IMG/VR virus record: IMGVR_UViG_3300013137_000098
Coordinates: 1 to 23,441 of that record
DNA: 23,441 nucleotides
Source of the DNA: a virus
Direction: 5' to 3' (one strand)
A program made the translations under genes and the position numbers. A model generated the notes under the pieces. It was not told the origin of the DNA. It did not search any database and saw nothing but the letters and a program-made list of their open reading frames with translations. This document shows, one piece after another, positions 1 through 8,458 of this stretch (positions are counted from its first letter, which is position 1; every line of letters begins with the position of its first letter).

Positions 1-129
1 CTTTTCAATTTCTAATATTTTCAAATCTAATGCCTTTAATTTAATTCTCAAATTAACATAAAGTGATACAACTGCTCCTGCATAGCCAAGTAAAATTGCT
101 ACAATTGAAATAATAGTTGATAAATTCAT
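1..129 (-). CDS. Small membrane protein, N-terminal part only (holin-like or spanin-like?)
   Basis: An open frame of 43 codons starts at the ATG at 129-127 and runs off the window edge without a stop. The product begins MNLSTIISIVAILLGYAGAV, which gives one hydrophobic segment at about residues 4-26 with almost no N-terminal tail. A charged, helix-prone stretch rich in Lys, Leu, Ile and Glu follows. The start is 19 bases after the stop of the collagen-like gene, so the two are probably co-transcribed. A single N-terminal membrane helix followed by a charged helix at the end of a structural gene block fits a lysis-associated protein (holin or i-spanin type) or another small phage membrane protein. 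No family-specific motif is visible and the C-terminus is missing, so the function is only a guess. Confidence 0.55.
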   Translation of the reverse strand, partial: MNLSTIISIVAILLGYAGAVVSLYVNLRIKLKALDLKILEIEK

Positions 130-148
130 TCGTTAAAATCATTTTTAA

Positions 149-478
149 TTAGGCTGATGTGCCAGATGAACCAGAAGATCCTGATGTTCCATCAGCACCT
201 GAAGTTCCTGATGAACCTGAAGTTCCATTAACTCCTGAAGTGCCGTCAGTACCTGCTGCACCATTAACTCCTGAAGTGCCGTCAGTTCCAGCTAAACCTG
301 ATGAACCACTTGAACCTGCTACACCAGATGAACCACTTGAACCTGCTACACCAGAGGAACCAGAAGTTCCATTTATACCGCTTGTTCCTGCTTTACCTGA
401 TGTTCCTGATGATCCTGATGTAGGTTCCCAGGAAGTGCTGGTTACGGTATGTTCTGTGTCTAAGTTTGTTATTGCCAT
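149..478 (-). CDS. Short collagen-like (Gly-X-Y) virion protein
   Basis: The product is 109 residues. A head of about 21 residues (MAITNLDTEHTVTSTSWEPT) is followed to the very end by Gly-X-Y triplets, mostly GTS, GSS, GVN, GVA and GTD. It ends in GTSA with no folded C-terminal domain. The triplets match those of the large fibre (4545-7889) and the fragment at 23231-23441, so all three belong to one repeat vocabulary. Such proteins are normally trimeric rods on phage heads, necks or fibres. With no C-terminal trimerisation or binding domain, this one could be a head or neck decoration, or a rod anchored by its N-terminus. The repeat contains no proline, so a classical collagen helix is not assured. 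A 125-base intergenic stretch precedes it, so it may have its own promoter. Confidence 0.7.
   Translation of the reverse strand: MAITNLDTEHTVTSTSWEPTSGSSGTSGKAGTSGINGTSGSSGVAGSSGSSGVAGSSGSSGLAGTDGTSGVNGAAGTDGTSGVNGTSGSSGTSGADGTSGSSGSSGTSA
300..353. repeat. 27-bp perfect tandem duplication inside the short collagen-like gene
   Basis: The plus-strand unit starting GATGAACCACTTGAACC occupies 300-326 and is repeated without change at 327-353; a partial third unit follows. It encodes the nine-residue block GSSGVAGSS twice. Copy number changes by multiples of 9 bases would alter rod length without breaking the frame. Confidence 0.85.
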
Positions 479-603
479 ATCCTTTTTTTATTTTTTTTAT
501 TTTCAACCTATATAGTTAAATTGTTTTATTTGTAATTTTTAATAGTATATTTTCAATCCAAAAACATTTTTTATATATTGATATATCCGAAAAATAAAAC
601 CTT
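479..603. other. Intergenic region before the short collagen-like gene
   Basis: This 125-base gap is the longest non-coding stretch of the window. It is extremely AT-rich and contains no open frame of note on either strand. It could hold a promoter for the collagen-like and membrane protein genes, but I find neither the ATCAAA/TACTTTTT motif seen elsewhere here nor a clear Bacteroidota TTTG/TAnnTTTG pair. No terminator-like GC stem is visible. Confidence 0.4.
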
Positions 604-819
604 TTATTTTTCATCTAATTTAGTTTTTCCGCTACGCCATTTTTCATAGCAAATAGCCACGGCTTGTTTTTGTTCATAACCTTCTTTAATAAGTTTAGGA
701 ACGCATTGGTTCATAAAGTCGGATTGGTTAGCATTTTTTACATTTATTTGCTTGACCTGAATTAATGATTTCTTTTTCATGTAATTTCTTAATTTTTTAA
801 TGTTTTCGGATTGTTTCAT
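604..819 (-). CDS. Small phage protein with EGYxxxQAVAICYEKW motif
   Basis: The product is 71 residues. The N-terminal 30 residues are Lys-rich. The rest carries a compact pattern, FMNQCVPKLIKEGYEQKQAV followed by AICYEKW, with Cys39, Cys57 and Trp61. Short segments of this shape (Cys, then EGxxxxQAVAIC, then W) recur in phage proteins near portal, protease or head genes, either free-standing or as parts of larger proteins; I know no firm biochemical role. Its start lies 1 base from the stop of the adaptor gene, so translation is probably coupled. A role in head morphogenesis is inferred from position only. The two cysteines could bind metal or form a disulfide. Confidence 0.65.
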   Translation of the reverse strand: MKQSENIKKLRNYMKKKSLIQVKQINVKNANQSDFMNQCVPKLIKEGYEQKQAVAICYEKWRSGKTKLDEK

Positions 820-820
820 A

Positions 821-1357
821 TTATGTTCTTATTTTTGATGAAATATTATTAGTTCCAAGGTACCATCCAGTCTTTACTGTATTTTCAGTTTTAGGTATTA
901 AGCCAGTATTATTTGTATATTCTGGAAATAGTGTGCTATTTTTATAAAGGTATTCGCTTAATTTACTATCATATTTTGATCCTATAATTTTATATTTTGT
1001 TACCAATCTATCTATATCATCCATAGGACTATATTGTGCATTAGTATAAATATGTTGTGATACACCACCATCTGATATTTCAAATGCATTAAAAGGAAGA
1101 AATAATTCCATTGTGTGAAACACTACTGATGGAACTATATAACTTACTAATAATGTATAATAGTTATCATATAAACTTATTGTGCTTCCACTAATTAAAC
1201 CTTCAATTCTATTATAAAGGTCACTACCAAGTAGTGGTTCTAAATAAAGTATTTGTGCGTTATATATATGTGGTGATATTTTATATTCATCTATATTTCC
1301 ACTTATCGTGGTATAATGTAGTATATCTTCCATACTTGCGAATAAAATAGTTTCCAT
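821..1357 (-). CDS. Putative head-tail adaptor (DUF6712-like)
   Basis: The product is 178 residues and begins 3 bases after the portal stop codon. Its pattern (ISPHIYNAQILYLEPLLGSD, then LYNRIEGLI, then a helical stretch around YTLLVSYIVPSVVFHTMELF) is that of small all-helical phage proteins next to portal genes in Bacteroidota phages, which I associate with DUF6712 and with gp6/gp15-type connector proteins. Such proteins form the ring below the portal that receives the tail. The family assignment is from memory of its pattern, not from a search. The C-terminal 40 residues are Thr/Asn-rich and look flexible. A copy of the bipartite motif lies at 1395-1420, inside the end of the portal gene. 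Confidence 0.6.
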   Translation of the reverse strand: METILFASMEDILHYTTISGNIDEYKISPHIYNAQILYLEPLLGSDLYNRIEGLISGSTISLYDNYYTLLVSYIVPSVVFHTMELFLPFNAFEISDGGVSQHIYTNAQYSPMDDIDRLVTKYKIIGSKYDSKLSEYLYKNSTLFPEYTNNTGLIPKTENTVKTGWYLGTNNISSKIRT

Positions 1358-1360
1358 TTT

Positions 1361-2740
1361 TTATTTATTTTTTTTCATATAATTCATTTCCATAAAAAAG
1401 TAATCTTCGGTATTTTTGATTATTTCTTCATCTGGTTTAAATAACCATCCTTGTTTTGATAATAATTCTAATTTTTTATTTACTAAATTATTATTGTTGC
1501 TTGACTTAATAAACTTATAATAAGCATTATTATTAAGTTTCGTAAGTATTTTTTCACTTATTAAAATATCATCCACTTTTATTTTTAGCGAATCTATTTT
1601 ATTTAATAATTCTTGTGAATCTATTTCGTTTATTTGTTTAATTTTTGATAAGGTTTGTGTAGTTTCCTTTTTAAAAGGATTATAGGTTTTAAATTTTACA
1701 TCAGCATATAAAAGGTTTCCATTCATAATTTTTTTAATAAACTCTAATATATAGGATTGGTAATGTTTTAATTTTCCTTCATAAAACAAAAGGAATGATT
1801 GTTGTAATTCATCAGCATTTGAACCAAGTCCGTTTCCAGTATCTCTTGTAATACCAAATAAAAGTGGACTAGTTGCTCCGTGTCCTACTAATATTTTTTC
1901 ACTTGTTTCTTTTGTTAAAAACTCATAAGTGTCTGGTAATGTTGGTTGGTCTATTGTTTGTAATTGTGTAGCATCATCTTTAGTTGATGCGAATCCAATA
2001 ATTGCACGACCTGTATTTGATGAACCACCAAACTTTTTATTTATATCAGTTTCAATTTGGTTCATTTGTTCATCACTAAACTCTGTTCCTATAAAAGTTA
2101 TAATAAATGATGGAAATAAACCATTTTTAATATTTGAAAGATGATATTTACTTATTTCTGCTTCTAAGTTTATATAATTTATTGATGCTGCATAATCAAC
2201 TGGTGCATAGTAATCATAACCTTTTTTATCCATAGTTATTACTAATATGGTTAATTGCTGGTCTGTTCCTTCTTTATAAATTGGAAGTTTTATAGGTTTA
2301 TTTTTATTACTTGTATAATTTTCCCAATCGTTACTATACCATATAAAATTATTTTTATCAACATCAAATCTATATTTAATGGCTTCTGAATATTTAACAA
2401 TGTTTCCTGAATATATTTGAGCTACACAAAACCCATACATTTTAAGGTCTGATAATAGTTTCTTTACTACATCTTTTGGAAAGTTTTCATTTAACCATTT
2501 ATTTGATAATGGATTTTTTGCTGGATCCACTACTTCAACACCTTCACCTGTAGCAAGGTTAATAGTTCCATCAATTACTGCTTGGTTAGTTGGTGATGAA
2601 AGGTATAATGTTCTAAGGTATTGAGGATAGTCATTATCTTTTCCAAAACTTATCCATTTTGAACCACTTGATAAGTATTCACCAAAGTTATAAGCATTTA
2701 TATCTTCTAATGATAAGTTTAATGTTCTAATTTTTTTCAT
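1361..2740 (-). CDS. Portal protein
   Basis: The product is 459 residues, the usual size for portals of Bacteroidota siphoviruses. Portals form the twelve-subunit ring at one capsid vertex through which DNA enters and leaves. The N-terminal signature (KWISFGKDNDYPQYLRTLYL at about residues 28-47, then a run ending INLATGEG) matches the W-x-x-x-G-x-x-N-x-Y-P-x-Y-L pattern I know from these portals. Later features also fit: a polar stretch at GLFPSFIITFIG, the segment around LVGHGATSPLLFGI preceding GLGSNADELQQSF (the clip/stem-helix region), and a charged helical C-terminus. It lies between the adhesin gene and the adaptor gene. A terminase gene would normally sit just before a portal; here that place is taken by fibre genes. 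Confidence 0.87.
   Translation of the reverse strand: MKKIRTLNLSLEDINAYNFGEYLSSGSKWISFGKDNDYPQYLRTLYLSSPTNQAVIDGTINLATGEGVEVVDPAKNPLSNKWLNENFPKDVVKKLLSDLKMYGFCVAQIYSGNIVKYSEAIKYRFDVDKNNFIWYSNDWENYTSNKNKPIKLPIYKEGTDQQLTILVITMDKKGYDYYAPVDYAASINYINLEAEISKYHLSNIKNGLFPSFIITFIGTEFSDEQMNQIETDINKKFGGSSNTGRAIIGFASTKDDATQLQTIDQPTLPDTYEFLTKETSEKILVGHGATSPLLFGITRDTGNGLGSNADELQQSFLLFYEGKLKHYQSYILEFIKKIMNGNLLYADVKFKTYNPFKKETTQTLSKIKQINEIDSQELLNKIDSLKIKVDDILISEKILTKLNNNAYYKFIKSSNNNNLVNKKLELLSKQGWLFKPDEEIIKNTEDYFFMEMNYMKKNK
1395..1420 (-). promoter_or_regulatory. Bipartite motif copy 1 (possible promoter, inside portal 3' end)
   Basis: On the minus strand ATCAAA (1420-1415) is followed after 12 bases by TACTTTTT (1402-1395). 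The start codon of the adaptor gene is 37 bases further on. This copy lies in coding sequence and lacks the A/T-rich TAATAAAA extension of the other copies, so it is the weakest and could be due to codon content. Confidence 0.2.
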
Positions 2741-2757
2741 TTATATTATTATATTTT

Positions 2758-4548
2758 TTATTCTGGTTCACATTCTGTTGCTGCACTTAATGTTGAACCA
2801 TTCCAATATCTTTCCATTGACTTGTTTGACCAATAGCCAACATCTGCTACGGTATTACAACCAGCACCAACATATAATTTAGTTGCTGTTGCAAAGGTTG
2901 CTGTATCTGTGCTCATGCTATTTGGTATATTGGATTCACAAGCAAGCGTTTCCACGGTACTATAATATAAAGTTTGTGAATAGCAAGAAAGTACCGTTGT
3001 AGTTGTAGTTGTTGTATAACTTATATTATCCATAACTATATTATATCTTTTTATATTATTTAATAATTCTTCTATTGAAGGTTCTGTTCCATCTACAAGG
3101 TCTATTCTTGGATATACTGCTTGCATATGTAAGGTGGATTGATAAGGCATCATAACACGCATATAAACACCTGTGGTAGAACCACTTGAATAATAATTAT
3201 AAATGCTTGTATAGTCAGTTCCTCCTGTTAAATTATATATTTTTGGTACTAAACTTGAATTAAAACTAAATGGTGATGTTGTTGATGGTAATAAATAACC
3301 AACACATAATTTCCATTCATTTAACTGGAAATAAGTTTCTACTGGTGATAATGCTGGTAAAAAATAATAACTATTTGATATACCAGTTGTTGATAAATTA
3401 GTATGAAATGAAAAATCAGCACTTACTCCTTTTCTTGGATTGTAGCCAAAATAATATCTATTTGCTATACTTTGACCAGTTAAAACCAATCTATTCCATA
3501 TTGAAAAACGATAAGTTTTAGTGTTATCAATTAAAATACCTTCAGCGGGGCCTGTGCTTTGAAATCCGGCTGTTGCATCACTAGTATTACCAAAACCCTC
3601 CCATATAATAGAATTATTATTAAATGGATCAGTTCCTAAAAATCTATAATTAGTTGAATTAGAAGTATATTGTGTAAATGATGTAGTTAAATCTGCTGCG
3701 GTTGAACCAGTTGTACCATCAATCCAACTTGATAAATCTAACATATTAGTATTCTGTTCATATGAAACTAATTTGTTATCTTTTTCAGCTTTTAATAATT
3801 GTGCTATTGATGGTTCTGTTCCATCTACAAGGTCTATTCTTGGATATAAAAAACATCCTGATACGGATGTGCCTGATGGTACATTAAAAGGTGTTGATGC
3901 TCTTATACCAACATTATATGTATCACTTATCATTATATAATCTCTTATGGTCATTCCAGTTGTAAGTTTAGTGCCATTTGGTTGATAAACACCAGTATTA
4001 GTATGTAATGTTGTTCCTGTTGGTGTTGTATATGGTCTCAAATGAGCAACACATAAACGCCATTCATTTTCAGGAAATATAACATTTGTTTGTGTTGGTG
4101 ATGTTAAAATTGGATAAGGATTATTTGTCGTTGAATATGTTGGTGTTGCTATAATTGAGTTTCTGCTGGTTATACCACTCATTGCCCATAAACCAAAATA
4201 TACATATCCTTGTCCAGCAACTACATTTTTTCTTTTAATCCAGCAAGAAAATCTATAAGTTTTTGTCTTATCTACAGGTACTAATTGATATGAATTCGCG
4301 GCTGCAGTTATATTAAATCCACCATATACATTTCCAGATTGTGTATTTCCTGATAATGCTCTCCAACATACAGATTGAATACCCCAAGGATCCGTTTCTA
4401 AAACTCTTTCATTTAAAGTATTATTTAAACTATATTGATTCCAAAATGAAGGAGATGGACCAGTACCATTAGTTGAACCTGTTGTTCCAGTAATCCAAGT
4501 TGAATAATCAATTAAATTAGTATCTTTATTTAAAAATAATTTATTCAT
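2758..4548 (-). CDS. Adhesin with duplicated beta-sandwich, Thr linker and Cys/Tyr-rich module
   Basis: The product is 596 residues. Residues about 6-255 and 265-505 are two divergent copies of one domain. Both begin with NTN(L/M)(I/L)D, contain KTYRFSxW and NEW(R/K)LCV, and end in YPRIDLVDGTEPSI followed by a short Lys-rich helix. This Tyr/Trp-rich, Ser/Thr-rich pattern resembles carbohydrate-binding beta-sandwich domains of phage fibres. A linker of seven threonines (about 511-518) then joins a Cys-containing C-terminal module with KLYVGAGC and RYWNG, related to modules in the gene at 13864-14931. The start codon overlaps the stop of the large fibre gene in ATGA, so the two are translationally coupled and may form one fibre complex. 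Host glycan binding is inferred. Confidence 0.65.
   Translation of the reverse strand: MNKLFLNKDTNLIDYSTWITGTTGSTNGTGPSPSFWNQYSLNNTLNERVLETDPWGIQSVCWRALSGNTQSGNVYGGFNITAAANSYQLVPVDKTKTYRFSCWIKRKNVVAGQGYVYFGLWAMSGITSRNSIIATPTYSTTNNPYPILTSPTQTNVIFPENEWRLCVAHLRPYTTPTGTTLHTNTGVYQPNGTKLTTGMTIRDYIMISDTYNVGIRASTPFNVPSGTSVSGCFLYPRIDLVDGTEPSIAQLLKAEKDNKLVSYEQNTNMLDLSSWIDGTTGSTAADLTTSFTQYTSNSTNYRFLGTDPFNNNSIIWEGFGNTSDATAGFQSTGPAEGILIDNTKTYRFSIWNRLVLTGQSIANRYYFGYNPRKGVSADFSFHTNLSTTGISNSYYFLPALSPVETYFQLNEWKLCVGYLLPSTTSPFSFNSSLVPKIYNLTGGTDYTSIYNYYSSGSTTGVYMRVMMPYQSTLHMQAVYPRIDLVDGTEPSIEELLNNIKRYNIVMDNISYTTTTTTTVLSCYSQTLYYSTVETLACESNIPNSMSTDTATFATATKLYVGAGCNTVADVGYWSNKSMERYWNGSTLSAATECEPE
3071..3848 (-). 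repeat. Direct DNA repeat marking the domain duplication in the adhesin gene
   Basis: The plus-strand stretch beginning CTATTGAAGGTTCTGTTCC near 3072 recurs near 3803 as CTATTGATGGTTCTGTTCC, and the match continues for roughly 45 bases. Both copies encode the end of the beta-sandwich domain (PRIDLVDGTEPSI). The rest of the two domains is much more diverged, so this tract is either under strong constraint or has been homogenised by recombination. Confidence 0.7.
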
Positions 4549-7500
4549 AATCTACTATCTATTAACCAATTTAAGTTAGTAATTTTTATACTTTCTGATG
4601 CTGCTGCTTTGAAATATAATTCAAAGTAATCATTTTGTATAACATCACTTATATACACATTAGTTCCAAAGTTAAAATCTCTTGCGTTTGTATCTAATGT
4701 TATAATTCCATATCCATAAGTAGTTCCAGTTAAACCATTCTTAACTATTGCATATTCTAATGATGATAATTGTGTTGATGTTTGCATCGTTCCATTTAAC
4801 CACATCATTAAATCTTTTTCATGTGTAGGTAAGAAAGTAATTCTATTACCTGAATAAGTAAACTTTTTATAATAACTGTTAGCACTTGGGCCATAAACTG
4901 CTTTAGTCCAATTTGTAGTTACTGATGTAACACCAGTTGATGATATAACATTTAATTTAGCGTGTGGGTTTTGACTTTCTTGTCCAACATTATTTATCAT
5001 TACAATATCAGCATCTCTAGCTATTGTAAAATCAAATCCACTTTTAAATGTTCCAACATTATTCCAAATTGCACCTTCTATAGCAAACTCACTATAAGTT
5101 GTGGCTGAACCAACATAATTTATAAATGTTTGTGCTGAATGTGTTAATTCAGTTGTATCACCTTGGCTTGAAAGGTACATATTTGTTCCACCTGAAAGTA
5201 TATTTATACCTTTATAAAGTGGATATTTACTTTGTGCTGAATAATCAGTAAAACTGGATCTATATTTAGCACCTACAGCACCAGTATTTAATTCAAAACC
5301 ACTGGTTATGCAATCGTTTATTTGACTTTCAAATACCCAAAACTCTCCATTATTTGTTGATACTAAACCTTTATCAAAATCACAAATTGTAGTATCTTTA
5401 ATTTCATAATACTTATCAGCTGTTGCACATCTTATACCAGTTGTAGTTCCTGTTGCAGTTCCACCACTTAATATAAGTTTAGTAAATGAAACATCACTTT
5501 GACAAGTAAACATAGGTTGGTTACTCATACCACTTGCTGCAGTTAAATAAGATTGTGCGTAACCACCTGAAGTAATTGTTAATTGATAAGGTAAGTTTAT
5601 TGTAATACCTGAATTAATACTTTCATTGTCAGCTGTTAAAACTAATGTAGTTGCTCCTGACATATTTCCTTGTAGCCAAGTTAAACTGGTTACTAAGTTT
5701 GGAAATTGTGAAAGTGGATCACCAATAAATATATAATATGGAAAACCAAGAGGTCCATATGTTCCACCTATTGCACCAGTTACAAATAAGTTTGGTGTAT
5801 AAAGTGTGCTATTTGAATAATATAATTCATTTAAAGTTGTTCCTGATATACCTGAGGTTCCAGATGATCCAGAAGTTCCATTAGTTCCTGAACTACCTGA
5901 GGTTCCATTTGTTCCTGAACTACCTGATGTTCCATTTGTTCCTGAACTACCTGAGGTTCCATTTATTCCTGAACTACCTGAAGTTCCATTAGTTCCTGAA
6001 GTTCCATTAACACCACTTGAACCACTTGAACCTGAAGTTCCATTAGTTCCACTTGAACCGCTTGTTCCACTTGAACCACTTGTTCCATTAGTTCCACTTG
6101 AACCTGAGGTTCCATTTGTACCTGAAGTTCCATTAACACCACTTGTACCACTTGATCCAGATGTTCCATTAGTTCCTGAAGTTCCATTAACACCACTTGT
6201 ACCACTTGAACCTGAGGTTCCATTTGTACCTGAAGTTCCATCAACACCACTTGTTCCATTAGTTCCTGAAGTTCCATTAACACCACTTGATCCAGATGTT
6301 CCATTAGTTCCTGAAGTTCCATTAACACCACTTGAACCACTTGAACCTGAAGTTCCATCAGTTCCCGAACTACCATTATCACCATTTACACCACTTGAAC
6401 CTGATGAACCTGATGTTCCACTTGTTCCTGATGAACCAGATGAACCAGATGTTCCACTTGAACCAGATGAACCAGAAGTACCATTTACTCCTGAACTACC
6501 TGATGAACCTGATGAACCACTACTACCATTAACACCGGAAGTACCATTAGTTCCTGATGTACCATCTATACCAGAAGTACCATCAGCTCCTGAAGTACCA
6601 TCAGTTCCTGAAGTACCATTATCACCATTTACTCCAGATGTACCAGATGATCCTGATGTACCAGATGATCCTGATGTACCATTTTCACCACTTGTACCAC
6701 TTGATCCAGATGTACCATTTTCACCATTTACACCACTTGTACCACTTGTACCACTTGAACCTGAACTACCTGAAGTACCATTATCACCATTTACACCACT
6801 TGAACCACTTGAACCTGATGTACCATCAACACCGGATGTACCATCAGTTCCTGATGTACCATTTACACCACTTGTTCCTGATGAACCACTTGAACCAACA
6901 AACTCACCATCTTTACCACTTGTTCCTGATGAACCACTTGTTCCATTATCACCATTCACACCACTTGATCCTGATGTACCATCAGTTCCTGATGTGCCAC
7001 TATCACCATTTACACCACTTGTTCCTGATGAACCACTTGTTCCATTATTACCATTTACACCGCTTGTTCCTGATGAACCACTTGTTCCATTATCACCATT
7101 TACTCCTGATGTACCAGATGAACCTGATGTTCCATCAACTCCTGATGTACCATTATCACCATTCACACCACTTGAACCAGATGAACCATTTGTACCATCA
7201 GTTCCAGTTGCTCCATCTTTACCACTTGTTCCACTTGAGCCTGATGCACCATCAATACCTGATGTTCCATCAGTTCCAGCTGCACCATTTACTCCAGATG
7301 AACCTGAACTACCTGATGTACCATCAATTCCAGAAGTACCATCAATACCTGATGAACCAGATGAACCTGATGTTCCATTATCACCATTTACACCACTTGA
7401 ACCACTTGATCCATTAACACCAGATGTTCCATTAGTTCCAGCTTCACCATTTATACCTGACGAACCAGATGTACCATCAGTTCCAGCTGCACCATTTACT

Positions 7501-7889
7501 CCAGATGAACCAGATGAGCCAGAATTACCTGATGTTCCTGAACTACCTGATGAACCAGATACACCATTTATACCTGAACTACCTGATGTTCCATCAACTC
7601 CTGATGTTCCATCAATTCCTGATGTTCCATCAATTCCTGATGTTCCATCAATTCCTGATGTTCCATTAACACCACTTGTACCTGAACTACCAGATGATCC
7701 AGATGTTCCATCTATACCAGATGTTCCATTATATGTAAGGCCAGTCCAATAAGTTAAACCATCACCAATTTTAAACTGGTCCAAATCTAAATCTACACCT
7801 ACTTCACCTTGTGCTAATATAGGATTATATTGTTCCCAATTTGCGGTTGTATCTCTTCTTAATTGAAGTTGTGCATTTATTGTGCTCAT
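4545..7889 (-). CDS. Long collagen-like tail fibre with beta-helix C-terminal region
   Basis: The product is 1114 residues. Residues 1-54 (containing NAQLQLRRDTTANWEQYNP, then LAQGEVG and FKIGDG) match the N-terminal domain common in phage fibres and named after the major tropism determinant, which attaches the fibre to the virion. Residues 55-683 are about 209 Gly-X-Y triplets built from GTS, GSS, GVN, GTD, GTN, GID and GDN, with a single interruption, GEFV, near residue 330. Residues about 690-960 are rich in short Gly/Thr/Ser strands with spaced hydrophobics and resemble a right-handed beta-helix. The last 150 residues look like a compact beta domain, perhaps a receptor-binding tip. No proline occurs in the triplets. 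It overlaps the next gene by four bases (ATGA). Confidence 0.82.
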   Translation of the reverse strand: MSTINAQLQLRRDTTANWEQYNPILAQGEVGVDLDLDQFKIGDGLTYWTGLTYNGTSGIDGTSGSSGSSGTSGVNGTSGIDGTSGIDGTSGIDGTSGVDGTSGSSGINGVSGSSGSSGTSGNSGSSGSSGVNGAAGTDGTSGSSGINGEAGTNGTSGVNGSSGSSGVNGDNGTSGSSGSSGIDGTSGIDGTSGSSGSSGVNGAAGTDGTSGIDGASGSSGTSGKDGATGTDGTNGSSGSSGVNGDNGTSGVDGTSGSSGTSGVNGDNGTSGSSGTSGVNGNNGTSGSSGTSGVNGDSGTSGTDGTSGSSGVNGDNGTSGSSGTSGKDGEFVGSSGSSGTSGVNGTSGTDGTSGVDGTSGSSGSSGVNGDNGTSGSSGSSGTSGTSGVNGENGTSGSSGTSGENGTSGSSGTSGSSGTSGVNGDNGTSGTDGTSGADGTSGIDGTSGTNGTSGVNGSSGSSGSSGSSGVNGTSGSSGSSGTSGSSGSSGTSGTSGSSGSSGVNGDNGSSGTDGTSGSSGSSGVNGTSGTNGTSGSSGVNGTSGTNGTSGVDGTSGTNGTSGSSGTSGVNGTSGTNGTSGSSGTSGVNGTSGTNGTSGSSGTNGTSGSSGTSGSSGTNGTSGSSGSSGVNGTSGTNGTSGSSGINGTSGSSGTNGTSGSSGTNGTSGSSGTNGTSGSSGTSGISGTTLNELYYSNSTLYTPNLFVTGAIGGTYGPLGFPYYIFIGDPLSQFPNLVTSLTWLQGNMSGATTLVLTADNESINSGITINLPYQLTITSGGYAQSYLTAASGMSNQPMFTCQSDVSFTKLILSGGTATGTTTGIRCATADKYYEIKDTTICDFDKGLVSTNNGEFWVFESQINDCITSGFELNTGAVGAKYRSSFTDYSAQSKYPLYKGINILSGGTNMYLSSQGDTTELTHSAQTFINYVGSATTYSEFAIEGAIWNNVGTFKSGFDFTIARDADIVMINNVGQESQNPHAKLNVISSTGVTSVTTNWTKAVYGPSANSYYKKFTYSGNRITFLPTHEKDLMMWLNGTMQTSTQLSSLEYAIVKNGLTGTTYGYGIITLDTNARDFNFGTNVYISDVIQNDYFELYFKAAASESIKITNLNWLIDSRL
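5841..7727 (-). repeat. Collagen-like 9-bp-periodic repeat tract
   Basis: About 1.9 kb of near-periodic DNA encodes the Gly-X-Y rod of the large fibre. The base unit is 9 bp, and higher-order units of 18-45 bp recur, such as the blocks for GTSGSSGTSGVNGDNG. The same words occur in the tracts at about 150-416 and 23312-23414. Because every unit is a multiple of 9 bp, recombination between units can change fibre length without frameshift. The tract also keeps long antisense frames open on the plus strand; those are artefacts of composition. Confidence 0.9.
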
Positions 7890-7904
7890 TATTCTTAATT
7901 TTTT

Positions 7905-8348
7905 TTATATATATTTACCATCTATTATAGTATCACCGACACTACTCGCTGAACCACAATCAATCAATAATTCACCAACATAACTTGCTGAACCAAAATC
8001 ATAAATAACAATAGTAGTTGGTTTAAATGTTCTAAATGAATAAGTTCTATCTAATTTTATAAATGGTGCATCTAACCTTGATGTTTCACCTGAAAAAGAC
8101 TGTAATAAAAGATGTGCTGCTAAATAATAATTTCCTTCATATAAATAATAGGATTTATAAGTAAAAATTGTATTATTCTGAAAGTCATAAGTTAATCCAG
8201 TGTGATTTATTTTACCGTCATAACCTACAATATGTGTTATACCACTACTTACAATTCTTGAAGCATGATCTAATATTTCATATTTATCAATCTGTGTTTG
8301 TCTTGTATAATATGTTAATGAATTATCACCATTAAATACCGTTATCAT
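7905..8348 (-). CDS. Virion-associated protein of unknown function, paralogue B
   Basis: The product is 147 residues and has no family I recognise. It is a paralogue of the gene just before it: both share LTY-TR-T-IDKYEILDH, IFTYKSYYLY or LFTYKSYFLY, YYLAAHLLLQSFSGET and LDAPF. This copy has an extra C-terminal tail with its own short repeat, DFGSASYVGELLID followed by DCGSASSVGDTIID. Its start overlaps the stop of paralogue A in ATGA. Lying between the tail tube gene and the fibre gene, the pair could be structural proteins that attach or decorate fibres, but this is inferred from position alone. Confidence 0.7.
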   Translation of the reverse strand: MITVFNGDNSLTYYTRQTQIDKYEILDHASRIVSSGITHIVGYDGKINHTGLTYDFQNNTIFTYKSYYLYEGNYYLAAHLLLQSFSGETSRLDAPFIKLDRTYSFRTFKPTTIVIYDFGSASYVGELLIDCGSASSVGDTIIDGKYI

Positions 8349-8458
8349 ATTCTTCTATCTTTATTTCTATAAGTTCTACTAACTTTCTTGAATGGTGCAT
8401 CTAACATTGATGTTTCACCTGAAAAAGACTGTAATAAAAGATGTGCTGCTAAATAATA
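8062..8458 (-). repeat. 68-bp near-identical tract shared by the two paralogues
   Basis: Bases 8062-8129 and 8391-8458 are identical except at one position (8076 against 8405). They encode the shared APF and YYLAAHLLLQSFSGET regions. The flanking parts of the two genes are clearly more diverged, which suggests gene conversion or very strong local constraint after tandem duplication. Confidence 0.85.

Noticed and set aside
5841-7727. CRISPR array
   Set aside because: The repeats are short, continuous and coding, without unique spacers of constant length or a leader; no cas gene is near.
6557-7752. Long plus-strand ORFs rich in Pro/Val/Asp or His/Tyr/Leu opposite the fibre gene
   Set aside because: They are antisense frames of the Gly-X-Y repeat; period-9 DNA without stop codons keeps other frames open. 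They have no leader and no folded domain. The same holds for 159-515 on the plus strand and 5963-6385 in another minus frame.
4545-7889. Diversity-generating retroelement target, suggested by the Mtd-like N-terminal domain
   Set aside because: No reverse transcriptase, template repeat or variable-repeat pair differing at adenines is visible. The Mtd-type N-terminal domain alone is common in phage fibres.
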